64,000 nt of DNA, taken from Trichobilharzia szidati. Its lineage: Eukaryota > Platyhelminthes > Trematoda > Strigeidida > Schistosomatidae. Shown here piece by piece: positions 19,739 through 39,543 of the stretch. Each line of letters begins with the position of its first letter. The stretch's first letter is position 1. The notes beneath the pieces were generated by a model. The model was given only the letters and a program-made list of their open reading frames with translations. It searched no databases and was not told where the DNA came from. A program made the position numbers and the translations under genes. The stretch is taken from the NCBI GenBank assembly GCA_944472155.2, contig OX235272.1, forward strand, positions 90,960,020 to 91,024,019, read 5' to 3'.

Positions 19739-20579
19739 TTCATTAAGGGGAATAAATGTATGAAATAATGATTTTTCCTACTCTTTTCACTTTGCTTAGG
19801 ATGAAAAACGTCGATAAGTGCACTACATGCACATGCAAGTGTACTTGTCCGACTTAGATCAAACAATCGTTCTAAAGTCAAATCAAAACAACAAAATGAT
19901 TGACTGTCCAAAGTACGAAATATATATTTCGGTGACAGAAATACAAAGCGGTGATGTGAATAACTAAACGTAATGCAACAGCGTGGGTGTATTGACTACT
20001 CACCTTCACTACAACCAATCGATTTAAACAGTGAAGGTCAACACCGAAGGTCAATTGATGAAACCTATAGGCATATAATTTTGGAGAATTATTGTTGTTA
20101 TTATTATTATTATTTACCATCTCTTAATTTTTTTTAAAACATTGACTATTTCATAGTATGAAGTGCTATCAGACGAAGTCATTAACCTGTACATCAAAAT
20201 CACAAAATCAACTAAGATAGTTCCATTTTTATTCTTTATGATAATTTCATTAGATGATTGTAAGAATACATTTTTAAGTTCAATGTTACATTCGTAATTT
20301 TAAAGGCGAATTTCTTAAAAAAAAGGCGTAAACAATACCATTTGAGGAATAGTAATGATATAAAACACTTTTTGATTTTGTTTGTTTATTATTATTATTA
20401 TTATTACACAAGTGTGAATCATTTTATATGAACTTAACTCATTAGGCTTCTCGTAGCAGACAATGTTATCTCATTTTGAACCAGATAAGTATATAAAGTG
20501 AACTTTTGTTATATGGTTTTTACAGTAGACCTAAATTATGTAAATTATCTTCATATCTACATATTATCTCTACAAACAC
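19739..20579. other. No gene recognised; microsatellites
   Basis: AT-rich. TTA-type microsatellites lie at about 20093-20115 and 20384-20405. Confidence 0.5.
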
Positions 20580-21910
20580 TAGTAAGTTCTCATGATGCCT
20601 GCTGCATTGAGGAGACTAAAATTGAAACTAAGTCTAATGCAAAATACCTCGGTCTAGTTCTATCTTCCAACCTTACTTGGACATCTCATATCCTAACGAT
20701 TTCTAAGAAAGTGTTCTGTCTTACCTACTACATTAAGAAACTTAGACAATCTGGAATCGCCCAGCCTCTACTCTCCCAATTTGTCAACTCTTGTATCTTA
20801 CCTATTCCACTTTACTGCTCCCCGTTAGTTTTTCCTGGCCTACTGAAAAAGGACTACACCATCCTGAGAAGGATGTTGAAGGTAGTTAGTAGGACTAGTG
20901 GTGTAAAACTCAGTCATTAGTTGAAAGGCATTTGAATACATGTGAAAAATGGTCTAAAACCATACTCTCCGACCGCCCAAAACCCCCTCTATTCCCAACT
21001 CTCGCCTTGTATCTCATCAAGTAGAACCAGAAATCAGTATAAAATAATTTATGCTCTTATAACCAAGTACAGGAACTCAACGATACCATACTTGGCCCGT
21101 GTTCTAAGCGACAGAGACAATGTTAAGCGTGAAACCCATGACTTGCTTTGTTATTAATAACATAATTTTTAGGCTCTTTTATTTCTCTCTTATTCTGTAT
21201 TCTACAGTGAACTAATTCTTAAACATCCTTAGCTACTTCGTACTTTACTGTATTCCTTCTTTTGTGTACCTACTGATTCCGACCATATTAGCACTAAGAG
21301 TAGTACAAAATTTTCCTGTCATTACCATCATGTAATTATCAGTTTTGTGGTTGTTTTTTCTTATTTTTTAATTTTTTCGGCAATATTAAACTGACAATCA
21401 TTGGTTGTGAACGCCATTGTCACCACCTTAAAAATTTTGTATTATGCAGGATTACTCACACTACTACTACAAACACCGCATTAGACCTGATAAAAAAACA
21501 ACCCTGAAATGTTATTTTATGATTGTTTAGAGTTGTTTCAACCAAATTAACTGATCTACTTGGCGATAAACTTTCTTAAACATCATTTCATAACTTCTTG
21601 TATGACTATAGCTTTACTGTCACCATGCATAATCATATCGTTGCTTCCACTACCCAATACTGAGATATTATTATATGATGTTTATTTTCCTTTCTACTTC
21701 TTGATACTTTTTTGCATTTTAAAAAAAATTACTTTTGTGCTTTTCCTGTTTGTTTTTTTTGCTGTTGGTGTCTTTATATTTATTTTTTTTGAAATACTTT
21801 TTTTAAATGTTTGATAAAATTAGATGCAAATATTGTAGATATGTGCTGAAAATTCCACACTGTACCACTAGTACTGTTTCTGGAATAAAGCAAATTATTA
21901 TTACTATTAT
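20580..21910 (+). mobile_element. CR1/Jockey-type LINE, family 1, 5'-truncated
   Basis: Plus-strand frames 20580-20920 and 20942-21157 give TKSNAKYLGLVLSSNLTW, SQFVNSCILPIPLYCSP, GLLKKDYTILRR, then LYSQLSPCISSSRTRNQYK and NSTIPYLARVL. This is the C-terminal region of the reverse-transcriptase protein also seen at 5.4-6.2 kb. A stop or frameshift near 20920 separates the parts. The 3' end is TGCTGAAAATTCCACACTG, then GGAATAAAGC and a TTA tail at about 21892-21912. Confidence 0.82.
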
Positions 21911-22394
21911 TATCTTTATCGTCAATTGGATAAAACTAATACGTAATAGCGTACTACAAGAGTCTGTGTATACTCTGGGGTGACATGCAAATGGTTTTGT
22001 CTTTCTTAGCTAGTTGATTAGATATTTTTTTCTTGTCCATGTGAACGGTATAAAAACTTGCGATTGGTTTCATGCTTAAGACGCGTCTACAATGTTGTAG
22101 GGATTGATTTCCTTTGAGGGTATTAGAAACCACGCCAATCTCAGTGGTGCAATCACAGATGTTACGAATGATCTTATTGATTAGGGTGTAATGTTTAGAT
22201 TCTTTGGTCACTGGAGTGAAAACGAGGTTATTTGTTGATTGTTCTGACTGAACTCCTTGACACTGTGGTCACAAAGATGGGGACTCACTACTGCGGAGCA
22301 TTTTGAATTATAATTAGGTGGTTGGATGCAGTCCACAAGCAGCCATAGATTTATAGATATTGTCATTAACTTGGCTCTAATTTTCAATAGTTTG

Positions 22395-22660
22395 CACGCA
22401 TCTGATTTGTTTCAAGTTTGACCACGGATTGGTATCACTCAGAGGACTATTAAAAACCAACAAGAAGTACCAGACAGATGTTTCGTCCTAGTTTAGGACT
22501 CATCGGCAGTACCCTTCCACTGGGGTTCGAACGTGAAACAAATCGAATCCCTACAAACAAACTGTTGAAAATTAACCTGACGCTCGCCAGTCACTGGTTA
22601 CAGGACAAGGTTGCCTGGAGTTCTAGTGAGAAGTCGTGAACAGTAGGGTACAGCAGGTTA
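22395..22660 (-). mobile_element. Sm-alpha-like repeat fragment with hammerhead
   Basis: The minus-strand hammerhead (22512-22466) is preceded by a B-box-like GTTCGAACCCC. The flank 22570-22660 matches the middle block of the insertion at 18.58 kb (GGAGTTCTAGTGAGAAGTCG, CAGTAGGGTACAGCAGG). Confidence 0.65.
22466..22512 (-). ncRNA. Hammerhead ribozyme relic
   Basis: Minus strand: GUACUG pairs with UGGUAC (two G-U pairs). The core is CCGAUGA (U4 to C), helix II is GUCC/GGAC, GAAA is intact and the cleavage triplet is GUC. Confidence 0.6.
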
Positions 22661-22662
22661 TT

Positions 22663-24960
22663 ATTTTATTTTAAAAAACAAAAACTTGGTGCAATATGGC
22701 ACCAAGAAGATGCGCCACACAATAAATAATAAAACAACATTGATTAAAAGTAAAAGTATAGGTAGAGAATGGATAAAGTACTTCATCTGGACGGAAAGCA
22801 GTCATATTTAACAAGTTCAAACAGCATTCGTCAATTATTGTTGGAAAGGGAAGAAAGAAGGAAATTGCAGCACATTCGCCATTGATTGCGATTCTTGGCC
22901 ATTTCCGATAACGTTTCGAACCATCGATTCCAGCTATCTCTCGGACACCAGCCGGAGAGTCGTGACGCACCAATTGATGTTAACCTAACATAAATCTCCC
23001 ATCCCAGGGCTAGCGAACAGAGACCTGTACGGAAGCCTCTGGGATGACATTCGTAGAATATGTCCAAGTCACTGAAGCCAGTGTTTCCAGATGACAATAG
23101 TCAACGAATGCTGATCTCCACTGTGTCTAAACACACCGCCGGACCTCAGAATTACTCAAGCAATGATGCCATCGAACGCAAGCAATCCTACAGAGACAGC
23201 GATCGTCGAATACGCAGAGTCGCCTCACATCCTCAGCTCGGAGAGGCCAGCTTTTACAGGAGTAGAGCAAGATAGCACGCACCGAAACACTGTAAACCTG
23301 ACCTTTGACAGCCAGGCTGAACATCGCAACGGCGCCAGAAGTGGGTCAATTTGACGTATGCCACCCTAGCTTTCATGACACGGTTGGAAATCTCATCCGT
23401 CACGGCTCCACCAGCACTCACACAACTACCAAGATACACAAACTTAACGACAACTTCAGTCGGTTCACTTGCCAGAGTGCACTTGCACTTAGACGACGCA
23501 AAGCACATACCATATTTACAGACACTGATCGCAAAGTGATTAAATGCGATTTGGGCAGTCTGCGTACTACAACACAGTAAGACGATATCGCCTGAACACT
23601 CGAGGTCGAAAAGTCTCTCTCCAGGAGGCAGATCTACATCACCTACACGCACGTCCTTCAGAGCTGACTCCAGAATGTCATCGATGGCAAATTTAAAGAG
23701 AAATGGGGAGATTGGGCAACCTTGTCTAACTCCACTGTTGGTTAGGAACAGTGATGGTAGTCAGTTGTACGCCCTCACCCTACCTGAGGTGTTTCTTTAT
23801 AGGGCTTTCAGGATGTTCACAAAGTTCTCAGGCACACCCCTCTCTAACAGACAGTTCCAGAGCACAGTTCTGTCCAACAAATCGAAGGCAACCATAATAC
23901 CAAGAAACACAACTATTGTTGGCCTGCAGTACGTGTGGCGGTGTTGCAACAACTGATGAAGGGTGAACACATGATCAATGCATTCACAGCCTGAACGAAA
24001 CCCAGCCTGCTCTTTGAGAATCAATCCCTCACGTGTTTTGCACAGCCTTCGAAGCAAGACCGTTGCCAGTATTTTAGACGCAACTGGTAGCAGACTGATG
24101 GTTGTCACATGTGTTACGTCGACCCTTTTTAAAGATGGTGACGATAATGGCTTCATTCCAGATTAATGGTACATCCTCCTTGAATAATCCAGTTAAAGCT
24201 ATGACGAGAGTTTCGCCACCATCTTTAAAAAGACCCGAGGTGGGGTAGATTATCTGGGCCGGGTGTCTTATGGTGTTTCAGTACTTGGAGTTCCTTCCAG
24301 AACTCCGCTTCGATTGGTGGGTCGGTACTAACCGACCAAGGAGCACTGGAGTTGGTGGCCAGATAAATTGCTTCTCGAAGTGCTCTGCCCAACGTCCCAG
24401 GCTTCTTTCCAGGCTGGTAATTGGCGTGCCATCTGCCTCACAGACCGTCTCGTTAGCATCTTGTTTCTTGCTGCCAGTGGTGCAGATGAGCTGGAACAGC
24501 TCCCGACTGTTGCCAGATGCAGCGGCTGACTCCATCTCACACGCACGTTCTGACCACCAGGCTTCGCGGTCCTTACGTAAACACTGTCTAATCTTGCGCG
24601 TAAGCGCCTTTCGCACATTATTGTATTCGCCGCCAGCCGGAATGGACTGGCGTTCATCCAGGAGTTGCAAGGAACTCGCAGAAACCCAGTGGTTTTTAGC
24701 GGAGCATTCTTTTAAGCCACAAGCGGCTACACTCGCTATTTGCACGGCACTTTGCAGATGAAACCAATGTTCATCAATACTACTTGCGGGTTTGCTAGCA
24801 AGCATTGACTGCAACTCATTCTAGTATTTCAAAGAGGTAGCAAGTGCTAACAGTTTGCTCACATCAACATTTAGATGACGCTGTTTATGAACGCCATCAA
24901 ATCGCAAGACGAACCTGGCACACACTAACGCAGGTCGGTTGTGAGGAAAAATACTCGCCA
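22663..24960 (-). mobile_element. RTE-type LINE (RTE-B family), pseudo-copy
   Basis: In order on the minus strand: a linker frame (24814-24278) with DREAWWSERACEME and RWAEHFEKQF; then ISLLPVASKILATV, EQAGFRSGCECIDHVFTL and RPTIVVFLGIMVAFDLLDR (palm A region with the expected D altered). A further frame (23652-23254) has GERLFDLECSGDIVLLC, where the catalytic ADD motif is altered, then VYLGSCVSAGG. RAILLYSCKSWPLRAEDVRR and the C-terminal RLSGW and LSEMAKNRNQWR follow. The core catalytic motifs are mutated and frames are broken, so it is inactive. The 3' end lies near 22663. Confidence 0.82.
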
Positions 24961-26485
24961 ATGACATTGGCTAGAGGTTGCGCTACACAGTTAATCAGCA
25001 GTAATGACATATAAGTGCAGGTAATGGGCTACGAACCATACGTGAAATTCGTCCTTGAACCTGTTTAACAAGTGAACATGTTACCTAGCAACATAGACGA
25101 CTAGGTTGCTCAAACCTTCAACCTAATCGTTAAAAGTTGAGTACGTAGGCCGGTAATTTGCAGCTCTACTCATACTTACATTACGAAACACTGAACTTAA
25201 ATACAAAAACTGTCTGCAACGATCCATGAGGCACATAATAAAATTGACAAAAATCGACAACTGAACACTATTCACGAACGCCATATTGATAAGAAAGATG
25301 ACACCTAACTTTCATATTCAAACAGGCAGTTCTAATTCCGAAACTAGTTTTCTTTTTGTGTTATGCTATATGCCCTTAGCTGGACTGAAGCCTTAAATAG
25401 TTATTCCATATAATTCAATTTTTTTAAAAATAAGTCACATCACGTGATTTTAATCTTGAACTGTACGCCCAGAAATCCACTCTGTTAAGAGGGGAACAAA
25501 GTAACAAATATGCATTATACACAAGTGTTCATTCCCCTGTATTCATGCCAATCAATGGTTATGATAATTAATAATAATACATGACACAGGAAAAGAACAA
25601 GTGGGATAAGAAGATTGAATAATAAATAAATCAACAAATTTGGTATTTCAGCATACAATCAAAACTGATCATCTGTCTTACTTTTTGTGTTCTTCGTTCA
25701 CACTTTCTCCAGAATAGGTGATCAACGCACGTCGAGGAGGAAAGAGATGCAACAGCAACAGCAACAACAACAACATTATGGAGAACTTTGTAGAAGTACA
25801 ATCAAATAAGTAAACGTATAAGTAGTATATGCTGCCCACATTTACTGAGTATCATACACACACACACAGTGAAAATATCAACAGAACACACTTGAAAAAA
25901 GATTCCTCTCCGACAAGCGTCAAAGGAGTGTTCGACGAAACAATTAACTAGTCAATAACAAACGTAAGTAAACTAGGAAAATTGGCGCTAAACTAAATAC
26001 AAATATAAGTAAGTCAGCAACTGAATGAAATAAAAAGAACAGAAATGGATTCAAAAGAAAGAAAAATTAACAGTCTTATGTACACTTGTTTGTTGATTGC
26101 AAATAAAAATGTTGACGTATCTGTACTCTATATATGTAACAGTATATATGGCAGTAGATATAAGTAGACTAGGGAATAGTTCTAGATACACTTTAAATAC
26201 TATTATGTCCATCAGAGAGAGAGTGTGTGTGTGTGTGTGTTAAAGTAAAAGAGGATGAGAGTAAGAGATGAATACAGTTCAGATACACTAATCAATCGCT
26301 TATTTATAATTAAGTATATCATATTGTGTAGGAGTTTGACGATACAAATGGAGCACATCAAGGTAATGAGGAGTCCAGTAATACAGTATACAAATATTAA
26401 TTTTAGCCTTACTTACATAGGAATCACAGAAGTTATTGAATATAAACAGTAGATATTATAGGGGAAAAAATCCCGTTGTTATCCT
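24961..26485. other. Downstream flank of S6 kinase; microsatellites
   Basis: No ORF of note. A CAA/CAG-rich stretch lies near 25746-25775, a CA run near 25852-25868 and a GA/GT run at 26213-26241. It probably includes the kinase 3' untranslated region. I found no clear minus-strand AATAAA close to the stop codon. Confidence 0.45.
26213..26241. repeat. GA/GT microsatellite
   Basis: GAGAGAGAG followed by eight GT units, just beyond the S6 kinase stop codon. Confidence 0.9.
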
Positions 26486-34768
<8,283 letters not shown>

Positions 34769-36412
34769 ATCCCTTAACAAGGGAAACTAGTGAACAAGTC
34801 AACAAGGAGAGCCCATCTCTAAAAGCGCGCCTTCTGCAGAACTAAGCTGTAGTGACGCATATATTTATCTATAGTACTGAAATGTACAATGTTCTAATGA
34901 CTAGATAATGTCGAGCCAGTGGTCTCAAAACCACTTTTCCTTCTTGGCGTTAATATATTGATAAATAAAACTCTTTCAGTTCATTTTAGATGCTCTGTGA
35001 AGTGCCTACATACAACTGACGGGTTACCGTCTGTCGGAAAGTAAATTCAGTTTGCACTAGCACCTAGGCTCCACTTTTGTTGCTTAGCTGTGTACATTCA
35101 TGTAACCAGGTAACTAATACTAGATGATAATTCTAGTATCATGATGACTTTATATTACCAGTAACGCTAACAAACCATTTCGGAGGTAGGTAAATTAATA
35201 TCATCTTGTCATTAATTCATTCAGAATATGCCAGGGACTGCTTTAGAATATCGTTTCAACTTGCATTGTTAAATAATTCGAAAAATCACAAAACGCATGA
35301 AGCATGAGAAGTGAAAGACAAATATCACTGTTATCACACTACATCTGCTACCTCAGAGTTGCGTGACGACCACAGTCCCACTCGTTGCCAACATAACTTT
35401 CGGAAATGTTTCATTGATAGCGCAACCATAGGATTTTAATTTCAAGAAGAGATGCTTTAAGACTCATATGATTTCACTATAAGTAAGTAAGCTGCGGCCG
35501 TTTAGAATTTTATAAAAATCAGCTTCAGCATCTCACTCTGAATGTTGACCTTCAGTCGTTTTTTGGATTATCTCAAGCTAACTAAACACGCAACTCAGCT
35601 AAGAAAAAGTATGGATTCTGAGATATCTGCGAATACAAATTTGCTGTTCTCACCCAACTTACTGCTTCTTCTCGGCATCAAATGAGTAAAATTCAACTGG
35701 ATGTTAGCATATCCTTACCTTAGCTTTTAACGCCTAAACCATACACGCCCACTCATCATTTGTCTACTGAATAATTCGTTTGTGTTTGTAATCTAATTTT
35801 GTTCAGTTTGGTCAGTCACGTTTGTTGCTGTACGTATGGTAAATTTCCTAGATGTGAATCTGGGTGGATTTTAGTAGTTAGTCAAACTTACTCCCAATAT
35901 GGCGAAATGCGGTGAAAGTTGGGTTCTTAACTAGGAATCGTCTAAAAACCAATTATTTAATACGTTAAACAAAGTTACCTAAACAGTCGTACCCGAAAGC
36001 CTGCGAACATGAAGCGTGAAGTTTATCCCGAAACAAGATTAAAGCATACTCTGTGAACAGAAGACACTGGCCTTAGACCGAACAAATAGCCTGTGGATTT
36101 GTTGCACAAACCGCAGAAATGAGCCAGTAGTCCATTGAGTCGATTCATGAGCTTAAATTAAGTCACCACGAAGTTCAGAAATAAAGCTAAGTACTTTTTG
36201 CCATGCCTCCTTGGAAATGTTTCTACTCTCTACCAACTATATGACTCCAAGATCATTGCCTTTATGTCTATACTGAGTTCGTGCAGAAAACATCCTATCC
36301 TTATTGCAGCTGGATCATTCTCCACATCAGCCACATCTGCTGACTGCGAAATAATTGAAAACTAGTTCAAAGTCTAATTATGTACTATTATATAATGGTA
36401 TCATGTTTAATA
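34769..36412. other. Upstream region of S6 kinase; no gene recognised
   Basis: The kinase promoter should lie here, but no TATA box or other element stands out. A minus-strand stretch at about 36235-36355 reads SADVADVENDPAAIRIGCF, too short to assign. Confidence 0.35.
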
Positions 36413-36636
36413 GTGCGTCGGTGGCACAGTGGTTAGGACGCTTGCCGCCCATGCACATGGTCCGGGGTTCGATCCCCGACCGACGCACTCCTTTACCTCG
36501 CTAAGCCAGAAATAAAGAGGAAAGGTTGGGCATGAGGCTAGCAACCCCACCCTGTAAAATTAAACACTGCTACAGAAACTTCAAGCCACTAGCTTGAAGC
36601 CCTATGTTCCACTGGGGAACGTGAAGAAAAAAAATC
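36413..36636 (+). mobile_element. SINE-A copy 6, young
   Basis: Head GTGCGTCGGTGGCACAGTGG with B box GGTTCGATCC and matching acceptor-like ends (GCGTCGG/CCGACGC). The body has GGAAAGGTTGGGCATGAGG and GCTAGCAACCCCACCC. The tail CTTGAAGCCCTATGTTCC ends in an A-rich run. Well preserved. Confidence 0.87.
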
Positions 36637-37700
36637 ATATTTAATGGCCCCTCATATTTGTATAGTGATCAGCTAATTTCACCAATCTCCTGTACCCTTT
36701 TGTATATTTGTTCCTAATACTATTAAAGATTTTCTTCAAACACCATACTAGTATATATTACTCGAATTCTCAGTGTATTCGAAATGTTTCTTTTCCGTAC
36801 AGGATTTACAAGTAAATTATAGTCCGCACCTTATCACGTGACGTATTAGTGTTCTGTGTGCACAAAGCTCCTATTCCCTACGATATCCTTCCTACATTTC
36901 CCTCCAGAATTGCGTGGCGTTTTCTTGAAAACCAGTTGAACATACACGCGAGTACTTGTGGTGATTACTGAATAGTCTTATCGCCAAAACAATCAGCGGG
37001 TCATCGTTTTGGGATTTGGTTCATCAGTAGCTGGTGCCTTGACTGCCAATTGCCGTGACAAGATAGACATTTAGTTTGCTTGAATTCTGCCGTGCAAAAA
37101 ACTCAAGTGGTGCTGTGTTACCTGAGTCAAACAGGAGTTCACATACAGAAAACTTTGTTCTATTAGTTACCTTAAGTAGGTCTCATTTAATAACTCCAAG
37201 ACGTTTCGGTAGGCCACGATATCTTGTTGGTTTTTACCTGGAGTAACCACAAAACAGGTAGTTTTTGTAGTTTGATTGAATCTTTCTAGGAAAAAATTAT
37301 TTCTCCGAATCATTTTAAGATATTATTTAGTGATTCCGTTGAGAATAACTTGGACTATAGGCCTTAACTTTGGAATCAGCAAGTTCGTGTTTGCATACTC
37401 TCCGAGCACTTTGCATCCACAGGCATCAGCTACATTAGAAATTCTGATGAACTGCCGACTTGTGGCCCGTATTTAGCTGGGTCACTCGCTGTGACGTGCT
37501 TACCACGCTGACATACACTGTGACAATAGTTACACAGTTGTGGTAATAAAACACCAAAAGCATTTCCATATCTGGAGAACACAGTTTGTGTAAATGCATC
37601 AAATACGCACAGTATTTGAAATGTACCGTAGATAGTGATACCATAATATTCGAGGTCACCGGTGTGTTATCACGTCGATCGGTTAATTTTTTCTCTCTCT
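36637..37700. other. No gene recognised
   Basis: AT-rich spacer with short ORFs lacking recognisable motifs. Confidence 0.4.
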
Positions 37701-37799
37701 CATTAATATTCCGTTAAATTCAGGTTTATTGTTGTCTTCGTGAACAAGTTAAGACATCACGGACCAGGAGTATGAACACTTCAGTGACCACGAACGCAT

Positions 37800-38760
37800 G
37801 CCAGATGTTGACTAACGGGGACTACCGTTACTAATGGGCCAGTGTGAACAACATTCACCAATTAAAGAGTAATTTATATCCAGATCACCTTTTTAAGTTC
37901 CTTTTAGGCAATGGATTGCTAGCGTGTAGCCACAAATATTCTTGTGGTGCTTCCATGTATTTGCAACGGCGTTCAAAAGCAGATGATGTGCATTACTCAG
38001 GTGCACACAATATAGAAAACGAATGAGTGTTCGGACTGGTAAGGTGCACACTCGGTTCATTGTATTTTAGGTGCTTTCTTTGCTAGATCGAAACTAAAGC
38101 TGATGAATATCCTCTTTATGTGCCATTATTGAATATTAAAGGCTGGAGTGGGATCGACGGATGTGGAGACGGAAAATTACTAGGTATGAAATCTATTTAT
38201 TTTTTATTTATTTTATTATAGCTTGATTCCACACAGTATTTTGGTACAAGTATGGATTTTTCAGCATGTGGTATGGGTAGCCCAAATTTAGCAGGCCGAC
38301 CATTGATATCAGGTGTCCGTCGGCCGTAGATAGAACCCAGGACCATGTACATGGTCGGCGAGCGTCCTAACCACTGTGCAATGTTACCAGCACTGCAGAG
38401 AAATAGCGTCTTGGAAGTTGAGTACTGTTACACGTCTGTAAGAGTTGGTGTGATTTTTCGTATCGACGAAATAGTTCCTATAGAAAGAAATACAGTAGCG
38501 GTAGCCCTGAAGCAAACAACGTTCGGGTGTCGGGTATTAACGACACCGGACTTCAGAAAGGAATTATGGACGCTATTCCAGGTCGTAGTGCCAACACTCT
38601 TCTACCAGTCGTCTATAGCAGTGCTATTCACACTGAAAAACAGGCAGGACAGCCACCTACCAGACTGGGGATATATCCGTCATCAGGTTAACCATTCTGA
38701 TGATTTCGTCAACCCAATAACTAGCACTCATACCAATTCAGTCGACGGATTCTAGGGGTA
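37800..38760 (+). mobile_element. Merlin-type DNA transposon, transposase pseudogene split by SINE-B
   Basis: The N-terminal part (37844-38026) reads FLLGNGLLACSHKYSCGASM and LQRRSKADDVHYSG, resembling the Cys-containing N-terminus of Merlin/ISXO2-like transposases. After a possible 32-nt intron or deletion, GAFFARSKLKLMNILF follows (38070-38120). The C-terminal part (38390-38755) has GRSANTLLPVV in one frame, then WGYIRHQVNHSDDFVNP and THTNSVDG, matching the family's VNHS...FVDP...GAHTQ signature. A SINE-B lies between the halves. Frames are broken, so it is dead. Terminal inverted repeats were not located. Confidence 0.65.
38195..38380 (-). mobile_element. SINE-B copy 2, inside the Merlin transposase
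   Basis: Minus strand: truncated head TGCACAGTGGTTAGGACGC, an altered B box, body CACCTGATATCAATGG and TCGGCCTGC, then tail ATGCTGAAAAATCCATACTT and ACTGTGTGGAATCAAGC with an AT-rich end. The first 12 or so bases of the head are missing. Confidence 0.72.
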
Positions 38761-39531
38761 GAATGAGTAACGGGATAAGAGCAATAAATGGCTTGTGAAA
38801 TCAACGTATTTTGAGTCACCTTGATGAATATACGTAGAGAAATTGGTTCGACTTGAAAACTAACATTCCTCATTACGACTGGGACGTATTTTTCAGTCAT
38901 ATCGGAAGAAAATACTCCGTTTGTTGTGTTTTCATGCATTTTCTTGTGAACAAAGTTCTTTTTGTGTAAAGATCACTGATTTTTCTGATCAGTTGGCTCA
39001 AGGTCACTTGTACGTTTGCATTCCATGGACTCTGATACTTTAACTTTGCCGTTTGCGCGTCCTAACTTCCTTAAATCAGTATCTTTCGCTGTGAAGTAAC
39101 CGCGCTTACTTGGCGGCCGTTTAAATAGCTTTCGAAGATTTGCGAAAATTACAATTTGAGTTGTGTAGTGAAACACATCAGGTATTAGTGCTGCCTAAAA
39201 GTTTGGCGTAAACTTCAGTGTTCGACTAGTTATCAGTTGCGATTTCAGTGCTCATGGCACAAACAAACTTCGAAGCACACACAATCGCTGTAGAATCCTC
39301 AGAGTGCGTTAATAATGCTGCCTCCATTAAAAATAACACACAGTGATGGTAGTGCAGTTGCGTGTGCTGTTTCAGCATGATGACAACATGCAAAGGCATG
39401 TGTTTGTATAATGTTAATAATAATAATAGTATATTCTCATTTTTTTACATGAGGGACACCAGTTTACAGGCATCATCACTTCGATAAATTACACATACGA
39501 TTAGTAAATATAGTTAGTAATGATAATATAA
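38761..39531. other. No confirmed gene; minus-strand open stretch with one stop
   Basis: On the minus strand, 39176-38823 reads GYFTAKDTDLRKLGRANGK and, after one in-frame TGA, SDMTEKYVPVVMRNVSFQV, ending at a possible splice donor (AAG/GTGACT). I do not recognise it. It may be a broken exon. Confidence 0.3.
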
Positions 39532-39543
39532 TAGGGTACATAT

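Noticed and set aside
24270..24761. 163-codon plus-strand ORF
   Set aside because: It is antisense to the RTE-B linker region, with no recognisable domain.
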